A stretch of DNA of 64,000 bases from Halovivax gelatinilyticus (GCF_024300625.1 NZ_CP101322.1:2927992-2991991), one strand, 5' to 3'; shown: positions 1 through 8,980, counted from the first letter of the stretch. Translations and numbers: made by a program. Notes: generated from the letters alone by a model not told the origin.

Positions 1-579
1 GAGTTTGTCTTCGAGTTCGGCGACCCCGTTCGGGTAGTGAGTCAGCGTCTCGTAAATCTGTGCGATGACGACGCTGGAGGCGGTGTCGGTCGACATGATC
101 GGGTCGAGTTCGGAGAACGTCGAGTTGATCATGTTGAGTTCGGTGTCGCCTTCGACGTCGGTCTCGTGGTGTTGCTGGTGGTGTCCACCGAGCGCACCGA
201 TCTTCGGCACGTCGACGTAATCGTACCAGAAGCGTTCGCCCATGCCGTGATAGAGCGGCATCAGGATCATGTCGTCTCTGACGGCCTCTTCTATCTCGAC
301 GTACGCCTCGTTACGGAGGTCTACGGCGTCAGCTCCTGGGTTGTTGATGATTCGTTCCCAGGCGCGCTGTGCCTTGTCGGCGTGCGATCCGGTCTCGTCG
401 TCGCCACCGTTTCCGCCATCTCCGTCGTCGCCGTCGTCAGCACCGTCGTCGGCGTCATCGTCGTCGCCACCGAAGAGGGCCGAACAACCAGCCAACCCCA
501 CTGACGCACTGCCGCCGAGGAGGGCGAGCATCTTCCGTCGTGAACTGTCCACATCTTGCCGATTCGCGGTATCGGGCAT
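1..579 (-). CDS. ABC transporter solute-binding lipoprotein (peptide-type, family 5), 3' part outside window
   Basis: The gene enters from the left edge; only the first 193 codons are visible. The start has a twin-arginine motif (SRRKML, Arg14-Arg15), a hydrophobic stretch and a lipobox LAGC with Cys32, then an Asp/Gly-rich linker, so a Tat-exported, lipid-anchored surface protein is expected. The segment near the left edge (ELDPIMSTDTAS, then IYETLTHYPNG) is the canonical N-terminal part of peptide-binding SBP_bac_5 proteins. Before it stand about 85 residues (AWERIINNPG, MPLYHGMGERFWYDYVDVP) that resemble the usual C-terminal end of haloarchaeal members, which suggests a circular permutation. 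The substrate cannot be told from this fragment; permease genes would lie to the left. Confidence 0.85.
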   Translation of the reverse strand, partial: MPDTANRQDVDSSRRKMLALLGGSASVGLAGCSALFGGDDDDADDGADDGDDGDGGNGGDDETGSHADKAQRAWERIINNPGADAVDLRNEAYVEIEEAVRDDMILMPLYHGMGERFWYDYVDVPKIGALGGHHQQHHETDVEGDTELNMINSTFSELDPIMSTDTASSVVIAQIYETLTHYPNGVAELEDKL

Positions 580-601
580 GGAGAGTCTTTGACAAGGGAA
601 T

Positions 602-611
602 CGTAAATATC
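602..611 (-). promoter_or_regulatory. TATA-like box of the solute-binding lipoprotein gene
   Basis: On the minus strand an AGATATTTAC box is centred about 27 bases before the ATG at 579, the spacing expected for a leaderless haloarchaeal transcript. A second AT-rich box at 624-634 is an alternative. Confidence 0.4.
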
Positions 612-860
612 TACCGAAGCGAAACCTAAATATCACATTATCGTGACTGTGTTGTCCACCGCTACTGGTAATATCGTACTAGAGGTCCGTTTTATCCGAA
701 GAATCTCGTTCCAGATTCGTATTCCATACTGTCGATGTCCGTAAATCCAACCGGTTCCACTCGCTGGGTTGGCAAACACCACGTGCGGTGACCTCTCACT
801 TCAGGGGGCTCCTCGAATGAATCCCATCGAGACGCGGTCGTTGATCGCGTGGAACCACGA

Positions 861-870
861 GATATTAATC
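861..870 (+). promoter_or_regulatory. TATA-like box of the thiolase gene
   Basis: ATATTAAT is centred about 27 bases before the ATG at 893 in an otherwise GC-rich context. This predicts a leaderless or nearly leaderless mRNA and supports the chosen start. Confidence 0.55.
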
Positions 871-892
871 GATCCACCCGGTAGGGTGAACT

Positions 893-2056
893 ATGAGTGG
901 GGTACGCGTCGCAGGTGTCGGATTGACGCCGTTTGGAAGCACACCCGATCGGACCGGACGCGATCTGTTCGCACAGGCCGCCTCGTCCGCGTTCGAGGAT
1001 GCCGACGTCCCGCGGTCCGATGTCGAATCGGTCAGGTACGGCAATTTCATGGGTGAACTCGCCGAGCACCAGGGCCATCAGGGGCCACTAATGGCCGAAG
1101 CCGCCGGCGTCACCGCACCGGCGACGCGGTACGAGTCGGCCTGCGCCTCGTCTGCAACGGCGATTCGCGACGCCGTTATCAGCCTGCGAAACGGTGAGAG
1201 CGACGTCTGTCTGGTCGGGGGCGCCGAACGGATGACGAACCTCGGAACCGCCGGTGCGACCGAAGCGCTGGCGATCGCGGCCGACGACCTCTGGGAGGTC
1301 CGCGCTGGCGTCACCTTCCCGGGCGCGTACGGTCTGATGGCACAGGCGTACTTCGACACCTACGGCGGCGGGCGGGTGGATCTCGCTCACATCGCGGTGA
1401 AAAACCACGACAACGCGCTGGACAACGAGAAAGCACAGTACCAACGCGCTATAACCGTCGACGACGTTCTCTCTGCGCCACCGGTTTCGGAGCCGCTCGG
1501 GCTGTACGATTCCTGTCCGATCTCCGACGGGGCCTGTGCACTGATTCTCGTCAGCGAGGAGTACGCCCGAGCGAACGACCTTGACGCACCAGTCTCGATC
1601 ACCGGATCGGGTCAGGGCGGCGATCGCATGGCGCTCCACGACCGAGACCACCTCGCTCGCTCGCCGGCAGCGGACGAGGCGGCCCAGGTGGCCTACGACG
1701 ACGCCGGTATCACGGCAGAAGACGTCGCCGCCGCCGAGGTCCACGACTGCTTTACGATCGCCGAGGTGCTCGCGATCGAATCGCTCGGGATCGTCGACGT
1801 CGGCGACGGTATTTCGGCCGCACGCGATGGGTACACGACAGCCGACGGCCCCGTCCCGGTGAACCTCTCCGGCGGATTGAAAGCGAAGGGCCATCCGGTC
1901 GGAGCAACCGGCGCCTCACAGATCGCCGAGTTGACCAGGCTCCTCCGGGGCGACCACCCACACAGCGACGCGGTCGACGGCGAGACGGTCGTCGCACACA
2001 ATGCGGGTGGCACGGTCGCCTCCTGTGTCGTTCACGTCCTGGAGGTGGGACGATGA
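893..2056 (+). CDS. Thiolase family protein (acetyl-CoA C-acyltransferase type)
   Basis: 387 residues, full length for the archaeal/SCP2-type thiolases, which condense or cleave acyl-CoA thioesters. The nucleophilic Cys84 sits in ESACASSATA, His284 in EVHDCFTIAE and His334 in KGHPVGATG. The C-terminal HNAGG motif near residue 369 carries His where bacterial thiolases have a second Cys, typical of the archaeal group. The stop overlaps the start of the next gene, which encodes a zinc-ribbon/OB-fold protein. In archaea such partners are known to complex with thiolase and HMG-CoA synthase and channel acetoacetyl-CoA. No HMG-CoA synthase gene is adjacent here, so the role could be mevalonate synthesis or acyl-CoA degradation. 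Confidence 0.9.
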   Translation: MSGVRVAGVGLTPFGSTPDRTGRDLFAQAASSAFEDADVPRSDVESVRYGNFMGELAEHQGHQGPLMAEAAGVTAPATRYESACASSATAIRDAVISLRNGESDVCLVGGAERMTNLGTAGATEALAIAADDLWEVRAGVTFPGAYGLMAQAYFDTYGGGRVDLAHIAVKNHDNALDNEKAQYQRAITVDDVLSAPPVSEPLGLYDSCPISDGACALILVSEEYARANDLDAPVSITGSGQGGDRMALHDRDHLARSPAADEAAQVAYDDAGITAEDVAAAEVHDCFTIAEVLAIESLGIVDVGDGISAARDGYTTADGPVPVNLSGGLKAKGHPVGATGASQIAELTRLLRGDHPHSDAVDGETVVAHNAGGTVASCVVHVLEVGR

Positions 2057-2439
2057 CCGACGACGCGGGATCCGCCGGATTCGACGACTGGATGGACGCC
2101 CTCGAGGCGGGCGATCCCTACTATATCGAATGTGCCAACGGTCACGGCTCGCTCCCACCGCGACGGATCTGTCCCGAGTGTGGCGAACAATCGCTCTCGG
2201 AGGAACCGCTCCCCGACACCGGAACGGTGGAGACCTTTTCTACCGTCCACGTCCCGACGCCGGCGTTCCAGGACGACGCGCCCTACGTCACGGCTATCGT
2301 CGACTTCGGACCGGTGCGAGTCACCGGTCGCGTGTTGGATGTCGCCCCCGAGGAGGTAGAACACTCCCTGACGGTCTCGCTCACCAGCACGAAATCTGAG
2401 ACGACGGACGATCGACTAATCGCGTTCGAGCCCGTCTAA
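2053..2439 (+). CDS. Zn-ribbon/OB-fold acyl-CoA-binding protein (DUF35 family)
   Basis: 128 residues. An N-terminal helix is followed by a rubredoxin-like zinc ribbon (CANGHGS then ICPECG) and a C-terminal OB-fold beginning near TGTVETFSTVHVP. This is the layout of DUF35 proteins, which bind acyl-CoA and bridge thiolase to partner enzymes. The ATG overlaps the thiolase stop by four bases (ATGA), so the two are translationally coupled. It ends convergently with meaB, with only 45 bases between. The first metal pair reads C-x3-H rather than C-x2-C, a variation seen in this family; I infer zinc binding but cannot prove it. Confidence 0.88.
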   Translation: MTDDAGSAGFDDWMDALEAGDPYYIECANGHGSLPPRRICPECGEQSLSEEPLPDTGTVETFSTVHVPTPAFQDDAPYVTAIVDFGPVRVTGRVLDVAPEEVEHSLTVSLTSTKSETTDDRLIAFEPV

Positions 2440-2484
2440 GCGTCGCTCGCACGGTTCGCATCCTGGCTGAAAACCCGTTCTGCA

Positions 2485-3588
2485 TCACTCGATCGTCGGT
2501 GATTCGTCGAGTTGGCCGAGGCAGGTTTCGACCGGCTCGAGGAGCTCCCCTGCAATCGTGTACGGGTCCGTTCGTCCGCCGGCGACGGCGCTCGCGAGTT
2601 CGTCGATGCCGCCGACCCGGTCTAGCTCGTCTTCGAGCAATCCGTGGAGGTCCTCTCGAAGCAGGGTCCGGATCTCTTCTGCGTGTCTCCGTCGCGTCCG
2701 CTTGTCGCCCTCACCCGTATCGCGGAGGTGGTCGGCGTGGGCTGCAAACTCGTCGATCAGTTCGTCGACGCCGACGCCGTCGGTCGCGATCGTTTCGACG
2801 ATCGGCGGTCGCCATTCGCTGGGTTCGGCGTCGCCATCGTCGGACGTCTCGACACTTCCTGGTCCGTGGTGTCCGGGGTCGACACTGAAACTCGGTCCGT
2901 CGCCGAGTTCGATCATCTCTAACAGCTCCTGGACGGTCCGGTCAGCGCCGTCTCGGTCCGCCTTGTTCACGACGAACACGTCGGCGATCTCCAGGATGCC
3001 GGCTTTGAGCGTCTGAACGGCGTCGCCGGAGCCTGGCGGGACCAGGACGGCCACGGTGTCGGCCGTCCGGACGATGTCGATCTCGTTCTGTCCAGCACCG
3101 ACCGTCTCGATGATGATCTTGTCCTTGCCGAAGGCGTCCATCGCTTTTACGGCGTCCGCGGTGGCCGTCGAGAGGCCGCCGAGGGTGCCCCGGGCGCTCA
3201 TCGACCGGACGAAGACGTCCATATCGCCGACCGTCGACGCCATGCGGATGCGATCGCCCAGGACCGCGCCGCCCGAAAACGGTGACGAGGGGTCGATCGC
3301 GATAATTCCGACCGTCTCGCCGCGATCGCGGTACGTTTCTGCGAGTTTGTCGACGAGCGTCGATTTGCCGGCACCGGGCGAGCCGGTGACGCCGATTACG
3401 TCCGCCGTGCCGGTGTGATCGAACAGTGAACCGACCAGGCGTCGGTAGCCCGGCGCGCGATCTTCGATCTTGGAGATGGTCCGAGCCAGTGCGCGGTGAT
3501 CGCCCGCGAGGAGCCCGGATCGAAGTGCGTCGATCTCGTCGGTTGGAGCCGATTCTGTCGGCTCGGTTGCTGCGTCGTTTTCAGTCAT
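2485..3588 (-). CDS. meaB: Methylmalonyl-CoA mutase-associated GTPase MeaB
   Basis: 367 residues. This G3E-type P-loop GTPase gates adenosylcobalamin loading and protects methylmalonyl-CoA mutase. Walker A is GSPGAGKST at residues 69-77, followed by IAIDPSSPFSGGA and DRIRM, and the guanine-specificity motif NKAD. A short acidic, His/Gly-containing insert (VDPGHHGPGS region) precedes the last strands of the G domain. The helical C-terminal region, used for dimerisation in the family, is present. The ATG overlaps the stop of the upstream B12-binding subunit gene by four bases, which links it to the mutase. The catalytic large subunit is not in this window. Confidence 0.95.
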   Translation of the reverse strand: MTENDAATEPTESAPTDEIDALRSGLLAGDHRALARTISKIEDRAPGYRRLVGSLFDHTGTADVIGVTGSPGAGKSTLVDKLAETYRDRGETVGIIAIDPSSPFSGGAVLGDRIRMASTVGDMDVFVRSMSARGTLGGLSTATADAVKAMDAFGKDKIIIETVGAGQNEIDIVRTADTVAVLVPPGSGDAVQTLKAGILEIADVFVVNKADRDGADRTVQELLEMIELGDGPSFSVDPGHHGPGSVETSDDGDAEPSEWRPPIVETIATDGVGVDELIDEFAAHADHLRDTGEGDKRTRRRHAEEIRTLLREDLHGLLEDELDRVGGIDELASAVAGGRTDPYTIAGELLEPVETCLGQLDESPTIE

Positions 3589-4001
3589 CGCTCGGGGGCG
3601 TTTTCACGGACGAAGCCGACGGTCTCTTCGATGGACGTACCGGGTCCGAAGATGGCGGAGACGCCTGCGTCTTCGAGCTTCGAGCGGTCTTCGTCGGGAA
3701 TGACGCCACCGACCAGGACGAGTGTGTCGTCTGCGGCGCCGTACTCCTCGAGACCGGCCATGATCTTCGGGACGAGTGTGTTGTGCGCCCCCGAGAGGAT
3801 CGAGATCCCGAGTACGTCGACGTCCTCCTGGACCGCGGCCTGTACGATCTCCTCCGGTGCGTTGTGGAGTCCGGAGTAGATGACTTCGAACCCGGCGTCG
3901 CGGAACGCCCGGGCGATGACGTGGGCGCCGCGGTCGTGTCCGTCGAGTCCAACCTTCGCGACGAGACAGCGGATCGAACGACCCGCCGATTCCGTACTCA
4001 T
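3585..4001 (-). CDS. Methylmalonyl-CoA mutase B12-binding subunit
   Basis: 138 residues, a stand-alone cobalamin-binding domain equal to the C-terminal domain of bacterial mutases. The base-off/His-on motif D-x-H-x2-G is visible as Asp20, His22 and Gly25 in GLDGHDRGAHV. SGLHNAPEEIV, SILSGAH and LVGGVIP follow as expected for this Rossmann-like fold. With a separately encoded large subunit it would interconvert methylmalonyl-CoA and succinyl-CoA. It is the first gene of a two-gene unit with meaB (four-base overlap). The start at 4001 gives a normal N-terminus for the family. Confidence 0.95.
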   Translation of the reverse strand: MSTESAGRSIRCLVAKVGLDGHDRGAHVIARAFRDAGFEVIYSGLHNAPEEIVQAAVQEDVDVLGISILSGAHNTLVPKIMAGLEEYGAADDTLVLVGGVIPDEDRSKLEDAGVSAIFGPGTSIEETVGFVRENAPER

Positions 4002-4204
4002 GCCCTGACGTTTGCTCGCATCGCGTTTGACTCTAACGGAGTGCGTCCGGCGCTGGCGGCCCGTCGTTCCGACGGTATCGGCTCGATTCGCCGACGTCGA
4101 TCGGGTGCGCCGTGGAAGGGGCCGACGCGAACCAAAGGCTAAAGAGTGAAACAGACGAATATCAACACAATGACCGTCATTCGTATATTTCGGAGGGATC
4201 TCTC

Positions 4205-4879
4205 GTGGGTGTCGAGATAACGGAACCCGAGATCAGCGAGGCAGAGTACGCCGAGATGGAGCGATTCGTCTACGAGTATCTGGCCGCGAGCGTCGAGAAG
4301 GAAGACGACGGCGGCCGGATGCGCTGGTACCCCTGGCACTCCGCCGAGTATCGCCACAATCACATCTTAAACGTCGCCGACCTCGCGCGCGAAATCGCCC
4401 AGAAGGAAGGTGCCGACGTCGACGTCACTCGGACGGCCGCGATCTTTCACGACGTGGCGAAGCTCGAAACGGCCCAGGATCGTCACGCGGAGGCCGGTGC
4501 CAGAGTGGCCCGGGAGTTTCTCCGATCGCGCGGCGACCATCCGTCGTCGTTCATCGATCAGGTGAGCAGAGCCGTCGAGAACCACTCCTATCAGGGCCCG
4601 GTGACCGACCTCCCGCTCGAGACGCAGTGTCTCGTCGAGGCCGACCTTCTCGATAAGGTCGGTGCCAACGGGACCGCTCTCATGCTGTTGCGGATGGGCT
4701 ACGAGTCGCGCGTCCACATGGACGCAGACGAGATGGTAACTCGCGTTCTCGAACGGGGTGTCGACGCGGCCAACCGCGTCGAGAGCGAGACGGCGAACGA
4801 CATCGCTCACCGACGACTCAAGCGGGTCAAGTGGTTCCGCGAGTGGCTCCAGGACGAGATCGCCGGGATGGGCGAGTAA
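4205..4879 (+). CDS. HD-domain phosphohydrolase
   Basis: 224 residues from a GTG start. Upstream in-frame ATG codons exist (4112), but GTG 4205 has a good Shine-Dalgarno (GGAGG at 4192-4196) and begins the conserved region (EITEPEISEAEY). The HD superfamily signature is clear: His53 in RHNHILNV, then His82-Asp83 in IFHDVAKLE, a later His in ENHSYQGP and Asp in VEADLLDKVG. The protein is expected to bind divalent metals and hydrolyse a phosphomonoester or phosphodiester, possibly a nucleotide. The true substrate is not evident. It stands alone between two divergently oriented units. Confidence 0.85.
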   Translation: MGVEITEPEISEAEYAEMERFVYEYLAASVEKEDDGGRMRWYPWHSAEYRHNHILNVADLAREIAQKEGADVDVTRTAAIFHDVAKLETAQDRHAEAGARVAREFLRSRGDHPSSFIDQVSRAVENHSYQGPVTDLPLETQCLVEADLLDKVGANGTALMLLRMGYESRVHMDADEMVTRVLERGVDAANRVESETANDIAHRRLKRVKWFREWLQDEIAGMGE

Positions 4880-5020
4880 GTAGTACGTCGCACGAACCGA
4901 TTGTGATCGTTGCAGTCTTCCAGGCCAGTGAGTACTGTGGGATGGACTGGCACCGTCACTCGCACCGGAGCGTCGTTCCCGGCGTTTGAGAACCATTCCT
5001 GCAACCGGGGAATTGCCTTC

Positions 5021-5030
5021 ACTATATAGG
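5021..5030 (+). promoter_or_regulatory. TATA box and ribosome-binding site of the first DoxX gene
   Basis: ACTATATAGG at 5021-5030 lies about 45 bases before the ATG at 5073, so the transcript should carry a short leader. That leader holds a clear Shine-Dalgarno, GAGGTGA at 5060-5066. This leadered arrangement differs from the leaderless pattern of most genes here. Confidence 0.6.
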
Positions 5031-5072
5031 CTGGTTCGGCTCCCAGTGTTAATTGTAAAGAGGTGACCGAAT

Positions 5073-5639
5073 ATGTCCACCACGACCCAAAACAGACTCG
5101 AAGGCCAGTACGGTAAGATCGCCCTCACGGGACGGCCACACCCGCTCAGCGCGCTCACGGTTGTCGCGCTCCGGCTGGTGATGGGCGGAATGATACTCTT
5201 CGCCGGCCTCGGAAAGTACGCCTACTTCGGCGGCGAATCGTTCGACGCGAGCGGCTTCCTCGTCCACGGGGTCGACCCGGCGAGCCCGGTTAGCGGTCTC
5301 TACGCCGCGATGGCGGAGAGCGCAATGTTGCTCGACGTCATCAACGTGATCATCCCGCTGACTCAGGTACTCATCGGAATCGCGCTGATCACCGGCGCGT
5401 TCGTTCGCCTGGCCGCCTTCGGAGGCGCCCTGCAGATGATCGCCTTCTACCTCGGCGGCTGGGAGGGTGCGTGGCTCGCAACGTTCGACTCGACGCTGAT
5501 CTACGCCGTCGTCTTCGTCGCCCTCGGCGCCTTCGCGGCGGGTCGAATCGCCGGAGTCGACGCGTACATCGAGAACGTCCGAATCGGCGGTGAGAGGCTC
5601 GTCGAGCGGTACCCGCCGCTCCGGTACCTCCTCGGTTGA
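5073..5639 (+). CDS. DoxX family integral membrane protein
   Basis: 188 residues with four hydrophobic segments (about residues 27-50, 85-105, 108-125 and 140-158), the DoxX/DoxD-like fold. Characteristic pieces are VALRLVMGGMILFAGLGK in the first helix and GAFVRLAAFGGALQ in the third. DoxX proteins are small membrane proteins linked to quinone/redox or oxidative-stress systems, but the activity of this one is unknown. The end RYPPLRYLLG matches the end of a second DoxX protein encoded at 10670-11248, so the two are paralogues. It is preceded by its own promoter and ribosome-binding site. Confidence 0.85.
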   Translation: MSTTTQNRLEGQYGKIALTGRPHPLSALTVVALRLVMGGMILFAGLGKYAYFGGESFDASGFLVHGVDPASPVSGLYAAMAESAMLLDVINVIIPLTQVLIGIALITGAFVRLAAFGGALQMIAFYLGGWEGAWLATFDSTLIYAVVFVALGAFAAGRIAGVDAYIENVRIGGERLVERYPPLRYLLG

Positions 5640-5708
5640 ACCGCCCTCAATTTCTCGGTCTCGCGAGTCAACCCCGCTCCGTTTTCGTATCATCGTTCAT
5701 CGGATCCC

Positions 5709-6389
5709 TTACGTCACACTCGTCAGTCCGACGAGGAGAAACAACACGCCGAAGCCGGCGAGGACGAGGCCGCTCAGGCCGGCGACGAGCGGCGCGACGG
5801 CGTCGACCCGGTTTCCGACCTCGATCAGCGCGGCCGGGTAGACGACGATCCAGACGGTGATTCCGGCGAAAAAGCCGAACAGAAGCGCTGGTGATCCGGT
5901 TTCGACGACGAGCGTGCCGGCGAGCAGACTGTCGACGGCCGGGACGTGTGCGAACACGTCGAGCGACCCCCGCTGGATGAGTCCGACGCCGACCGTCAGC
6001 CAGAACCCGATCTGATACGGATTCGTAATCGAGAGGACGAACGTCTTCTGAAACCCTTTTTCCCGTCCGTCGCTTTCGGTTCCGGAGGCGAACTCGGCTT
6101 TCGCCCCCTCGAACGCGCCGAGCGCGAAGTAACACATCAGCCCGCCGCCGAGGAGGTAGAACAGCGGTTGGATTCCCGACCACTCGTCCAGCAGGGCCAC
6201 CACGCCGATCAGCGTGAGGACGAAAAAGAGGACGTCTGCGGTCATCGCACCGAGGCCGGCTTTAAACCCGGAAACCCAGCCGCGGATGACGCTCTCTTCG
6301 GCGATGATGGCGTTCATCGGTCCGGGCGGCGCGGCGAGCGCGAGCCCGAATATCGCACCGACCAACAGCGTTCCGAGGAACTCGAACAC
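5709..6389 (-). CDS. LysE/RhtB family amino-acid exporter
   Basis: 226 residues with about six membrane segments. The N-terminal helix ends in the family signature AAPPGPMNAI, followed by a second conserved segment, GWVSGFKAGLGAMTADV. The central part contains a short charged loop (GTESDGREKGF) and the usual SITNPYQIGFW motif. LysE-type transporters export amino acids or related cations by proton exchange. The gene is convergent with the first DoxX gene and lies downstream of topA on the same strand. Substrate specificity cannot be inferred. Confidence 0.88.
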   Translation of the reverse strand: MFEFLGTLLVGAIFGLALAAPPGPMNAIIAEESVIRGWVSGFKAGLGAMTADVLFFVLTLIGVVALLDEWSGIQPLFYLLGGGLMCYFALGAFEGAKAEFASGTESDGREKGFQKTFVLSITNPYQIGFWLTVGVGLIQRGSLDVFAHVPAVDSLLAGTLVVETGSPALLFGFFAGITVWIVVYPAALIEVGNRVDAVAPLVAGLSGLVLAGFGVLFLLVGLTSVT

Positions 6390-6484
6390 GACCGTTCATC
6401 GGCCGTTCGTTCCCAAAAGCGTCTCGAAACCGGTTATTCGATCGTCCGCTGGTCGCTGTGGCTGTCGAAAGCCGGCGGCGCGTC

Positions 6485-8980
6485 TCAGGCTTTCGCCTGC
6501 CAGCTTCGCACGCGGTCTGAACTGACGCCGTCGACGTCGGCCGCGATCGCCTCGGGGTCGGCGTCGGCGAGGTCGTCGACGCTCTCGATTCCCGCCGCCG
6601 CCAGCTTCTGGGCCGTCTTCGCCCCGATGCCGTCGAGCGCCTCCAGCTCCGAGCCGCTCTCGGCCTCGCGAGCCTGGTAGTCGCGGTAGTTGCAGATTGG
6701 ACACCCGAGGTCCCACGGTTCGTCGCCGTTGTGGACGACGAGTTCCGGTAGCTCGTGTTCGTCGCAGCGTTCGTCGGTGACCTCGATCTCGCCGCGCCGA
6801 GGGAGCGGAAGCGAGTACTCGCAATCGGGATAACGGGTACAGCCGACCAGTCGCGAACCGCTCTGGAGGGTCTTGATGGCCAGTTCGCCGCCGTCGGTAG
6901 CGCCACACTCCGGACAATCGCCGAGGATCGGCCCTTCGCCGGCTGCCTCAGCTGCACAGAGCGGACAGCCGTGGACGAACGTCTGGCGGCCGGCCAGCAT
7001 CTTGACCTCCTTTAACTCGTGTTCGTCGCACGTCTCTTCGAGGATGTGCGGTTTGCCGGTGGATGGAAGTTGGATGGTGTACTCACAATCGGGGTAGCCG
7101 TCACAGCCGACGAAGTATGATCCGTATCGGCTGCGCCGGACGAGGAGGTCCTCGCCGCACTCCGGGCACGGTCCGAGTCGCTTGTCGTCTTTGAGCGACT
7201 TTCGAATGTGATCGCCGATCTCCTCGCGCGAGTCGGCGAGCTCCTCGAAGATGGTCTCCAGCATCTCACGGGACTCGTCGGTGACGTCGTCGAGCGTCGC
7301 CTCGCCCGAGGCGATGGCGTCCATATCGGCTTCGAGCTGGGCGGTCATCTCCTCGCTGACCACCTCGTCGGCGAACTGCTCGGCGGCGTCGACGACCGCC
7401 ATCGCGAGTTGCGTCGGTCGCGGCGGGTCGTCCTCGACGTAGCCGCGATCGTAGAGCTTCTCGACGATGTTGTGCCGGGTCGATTTCGTTCCGACGCCCA
7501 TCGTCTCCATAGTCTCGATGAGCCTCGATTGGCCGTAGCGACGGGGCGGCTGGGTCTGTTTTGCCTCGAACTCGGTGTCGGTGATCGCGAGCGTCTCGCC
7601 TTCTTCGACGGCGGGGACGTAGTTCTCGCTCGTGTTGAAGTACGGGTAGACCGCGTGGTAACCGGGTTCGACGAGGCGCTTTCCGTTGGCCTTGAGCGAG
7701 TGTTCGTCCACCTCGCTCACGACTTTGAGGTGTTCCCAGCGTGCCGCGTCGGCGACCGTCGCGAAGAACCGCCGGACGACGAGTTCGTACACCTCCCACT
7801 CGTCGTCCGAGACGTCGCCCCCGCGGGCGGGTATCTCGCCGGTCGGGTGGATCGGCGGGTGGTCGGTCGTCTCCTCGTCACCCTCGGTTGGGACGATGTC
7901 CTCGTCGCGCTCGAGTAACGACTCCGCGCTCTCGCCGAGCGTCGGGTGGCCGAGGAAGTCATCGAGCAGGGCCTCCGGATCGAGGTCGTCCGGGTAGACG
8001 GTGTTGTCCGTTCGGGGGTACGTGATGTAGCCGGCGGTGTAGAGGTCCTCGGCGATCGACATCGCTCGCTTTGCGGAGTAGCCGATGGCGCTCGCCGCGC
8101 GGATGAACTGCGTCGTGTTAAAGGGCGTCGGCGGCGTGTCGGTTCGGGTGCGTCGGTTGACGTCGACGACGGTCGCCTCGGTTTCAGACGAGAGCGTCTC
8201 GTAGACCGACTCTGCGACCGATTCGTCCCAGACCCGTTCGGCCTCGTTGTCCTCGTCGTCGAGGTAGAAGTACTGGGCGTCGAACGCGTCGCCGTCGCCG
8301 CCGTCTTTCGCCAGTTCGGCGAACAGTTCCCAGTAGTCGTCCGGATCGAACGCCTCGATCTCGCGTTCGCGATCGACGATCAGCTTCAGGGTCGGACTCT
8401 GGACGCGACCGACGGAGATGAAGTCGTTGCCGAGCTGCCCGGCAGAGAGTGAGAGAAATCGCGTGAGCGAAGCGCCCCAGACGAGGTCGATGATCTGGCG
8501 GGCCTCGCCGGCCGCCGCGAGATCGAAGTCGAGCGACTCGGGCTCGTCGAACGCGCGAGTGACCTCGTTTTCCGTGATCGAGGAGAATCGAACCCGCTGG
8601 ATCGGCACGTCTTCGTCGACGTCGCGAACGATCTCGTAGGCTTCCTTTCCGATGAGTTCACCCTCGCGGTCGTAGTCGGTCGCGATCGTGACGCGCTCTG
8701 CGCGCCGAGCCAGGATGCGAAGCGTCGCGACGATATTTTCTTTTGTCGGGCGCTTCTCGATCGAGGCGTCGATCAACTCGACTGGTTCGACGTCTCGCCA
8801 GTCTGCGTACTCTGGCGGAAAGTCGACCCCGACGACGTGTCCCGAGAGGCCGACGCAGCGCTTTCCGCCCCACTCGTAGACGTTGACGCCGTTCTCCCGC
8901 GTCGATTGCATCGAACCGCCGCTCAATATATCGGCGATTCGTCTCGCCGCGTTGTCCTTCTCGGTGATGATCAGTTCCAC
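6485..8980 (-). CDS. topA: DNA topoisomerase I (type IA)
   Basis: 831 residues, the normal length for haloarchaeal TopA. The N-terminal Toprim domain starts MELIITEKDNAARRIA and carries the acidic motif DYDREGELIG. The catalytic tyrosine is Tyr321 in GYITYPRTDNT. Three C-terminal zinc-ribbon modules follow: CPECGEDLL with CDGYPDC, CPLCAAEA with CPECGATDG and CTRYPDC, and CPICNYRDY. The last 45 residues form a helix-hairpin-helix (LDGIGAKTAQKLAAAGI), a DNA-binding extension common in haloarchaea. The enzyme relaxes negatively supercoiled DNA through a 5'-phosphotyrosine link. It lies downstream of a serine-hydrolase gene, separated by a 228-base repeat-containing gap. Confidence 0.96.
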   Translation of the reverse strand: MELIITEKDNAARRIADILSGGSMQSTRENGVNVYEWGGKRCVGLSGHVVGVDFPPEYADWRDVEPVELIDASIEKRPTKENIVATLRILARRAERVTIATDYDREGELIGKEAYEIVRDVDEDVPIQRVRFSSITENEVTRAFDEPESLDFDLAAAGEARQIIDLVWGASLTRFLSLSAGQLGNDFISVGRVQSPTLKLIVDREREIEAFDPDDYWELFAELAKDGGDGDAFDAQYFYLDDEDNEAERVWDESVAESVYETLSSETEATVVDVNRRTRTDTPPTPFNTTQFIRAASAIGYSAKRAMSIAEDLYTAGYITYPRTDNTVYPDDLDPEALLDDFLGHPTLGESAESLLERDEDIVPTEGDEETTDHPPIHPTGEIPARGGDVSDDEWEVYELVVRRFFATVADAARWEHLKVVSEVDEHSLKANGKRLVEPGYHAVYPYFNTSENYVPAVEEGETLAITDTEFEAKQTQPPRRYGQSRLIETMETMGVGTKSTRHNIVEKLYDRGYVEDDPPRPTQLAMAVVDAAEQFADEVVSEEMTAQLEADMDAIASGEATLDDVTDESREMLETIFEELADSREEIGDHIRKSLKDDKRLGPCPECGEDLLVRRSRYGSYFVGCDGYPDCEYTIQLPSTGKPHILEETCDEHELKEVKMLAGRQTFVHGCPLCAAEAAGEGPILGDCPECGATDGGELAIKTLQSGSRLVGCTRYPDCEYSLPLPRRGEIEVTDERCDEHELPELVVHNGDEPWDLGCPICNYRDYQAREAESGSELEALDGIGAKTAQKLAAAGIESVDDLADADPEAIAADVDGVSSDRVRSWQAKA

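Larger units (their letters stand above)
580..892. other. Divergent intergenic region, no gene seen
   Basis: This 313-base stretch separates two divergent genes. I find no convincing coding frame or RNA gene. The left third is clearly more AT-rich than the surroundings and carries TATA-like boxes for the leftward lipoprotein gene. A rightward box lies close to the thiolase start. The middle (about 690-850) holds nothing I can name. Confidence 0.6.

Noticed and set aside
37-504. A plus-strand frame over the solute-binding lipoprotein
   Set aside because: Valine-rich antisense of an Asp-rich linker; the minus strand shows signal peptide, lipobox and family motifs.
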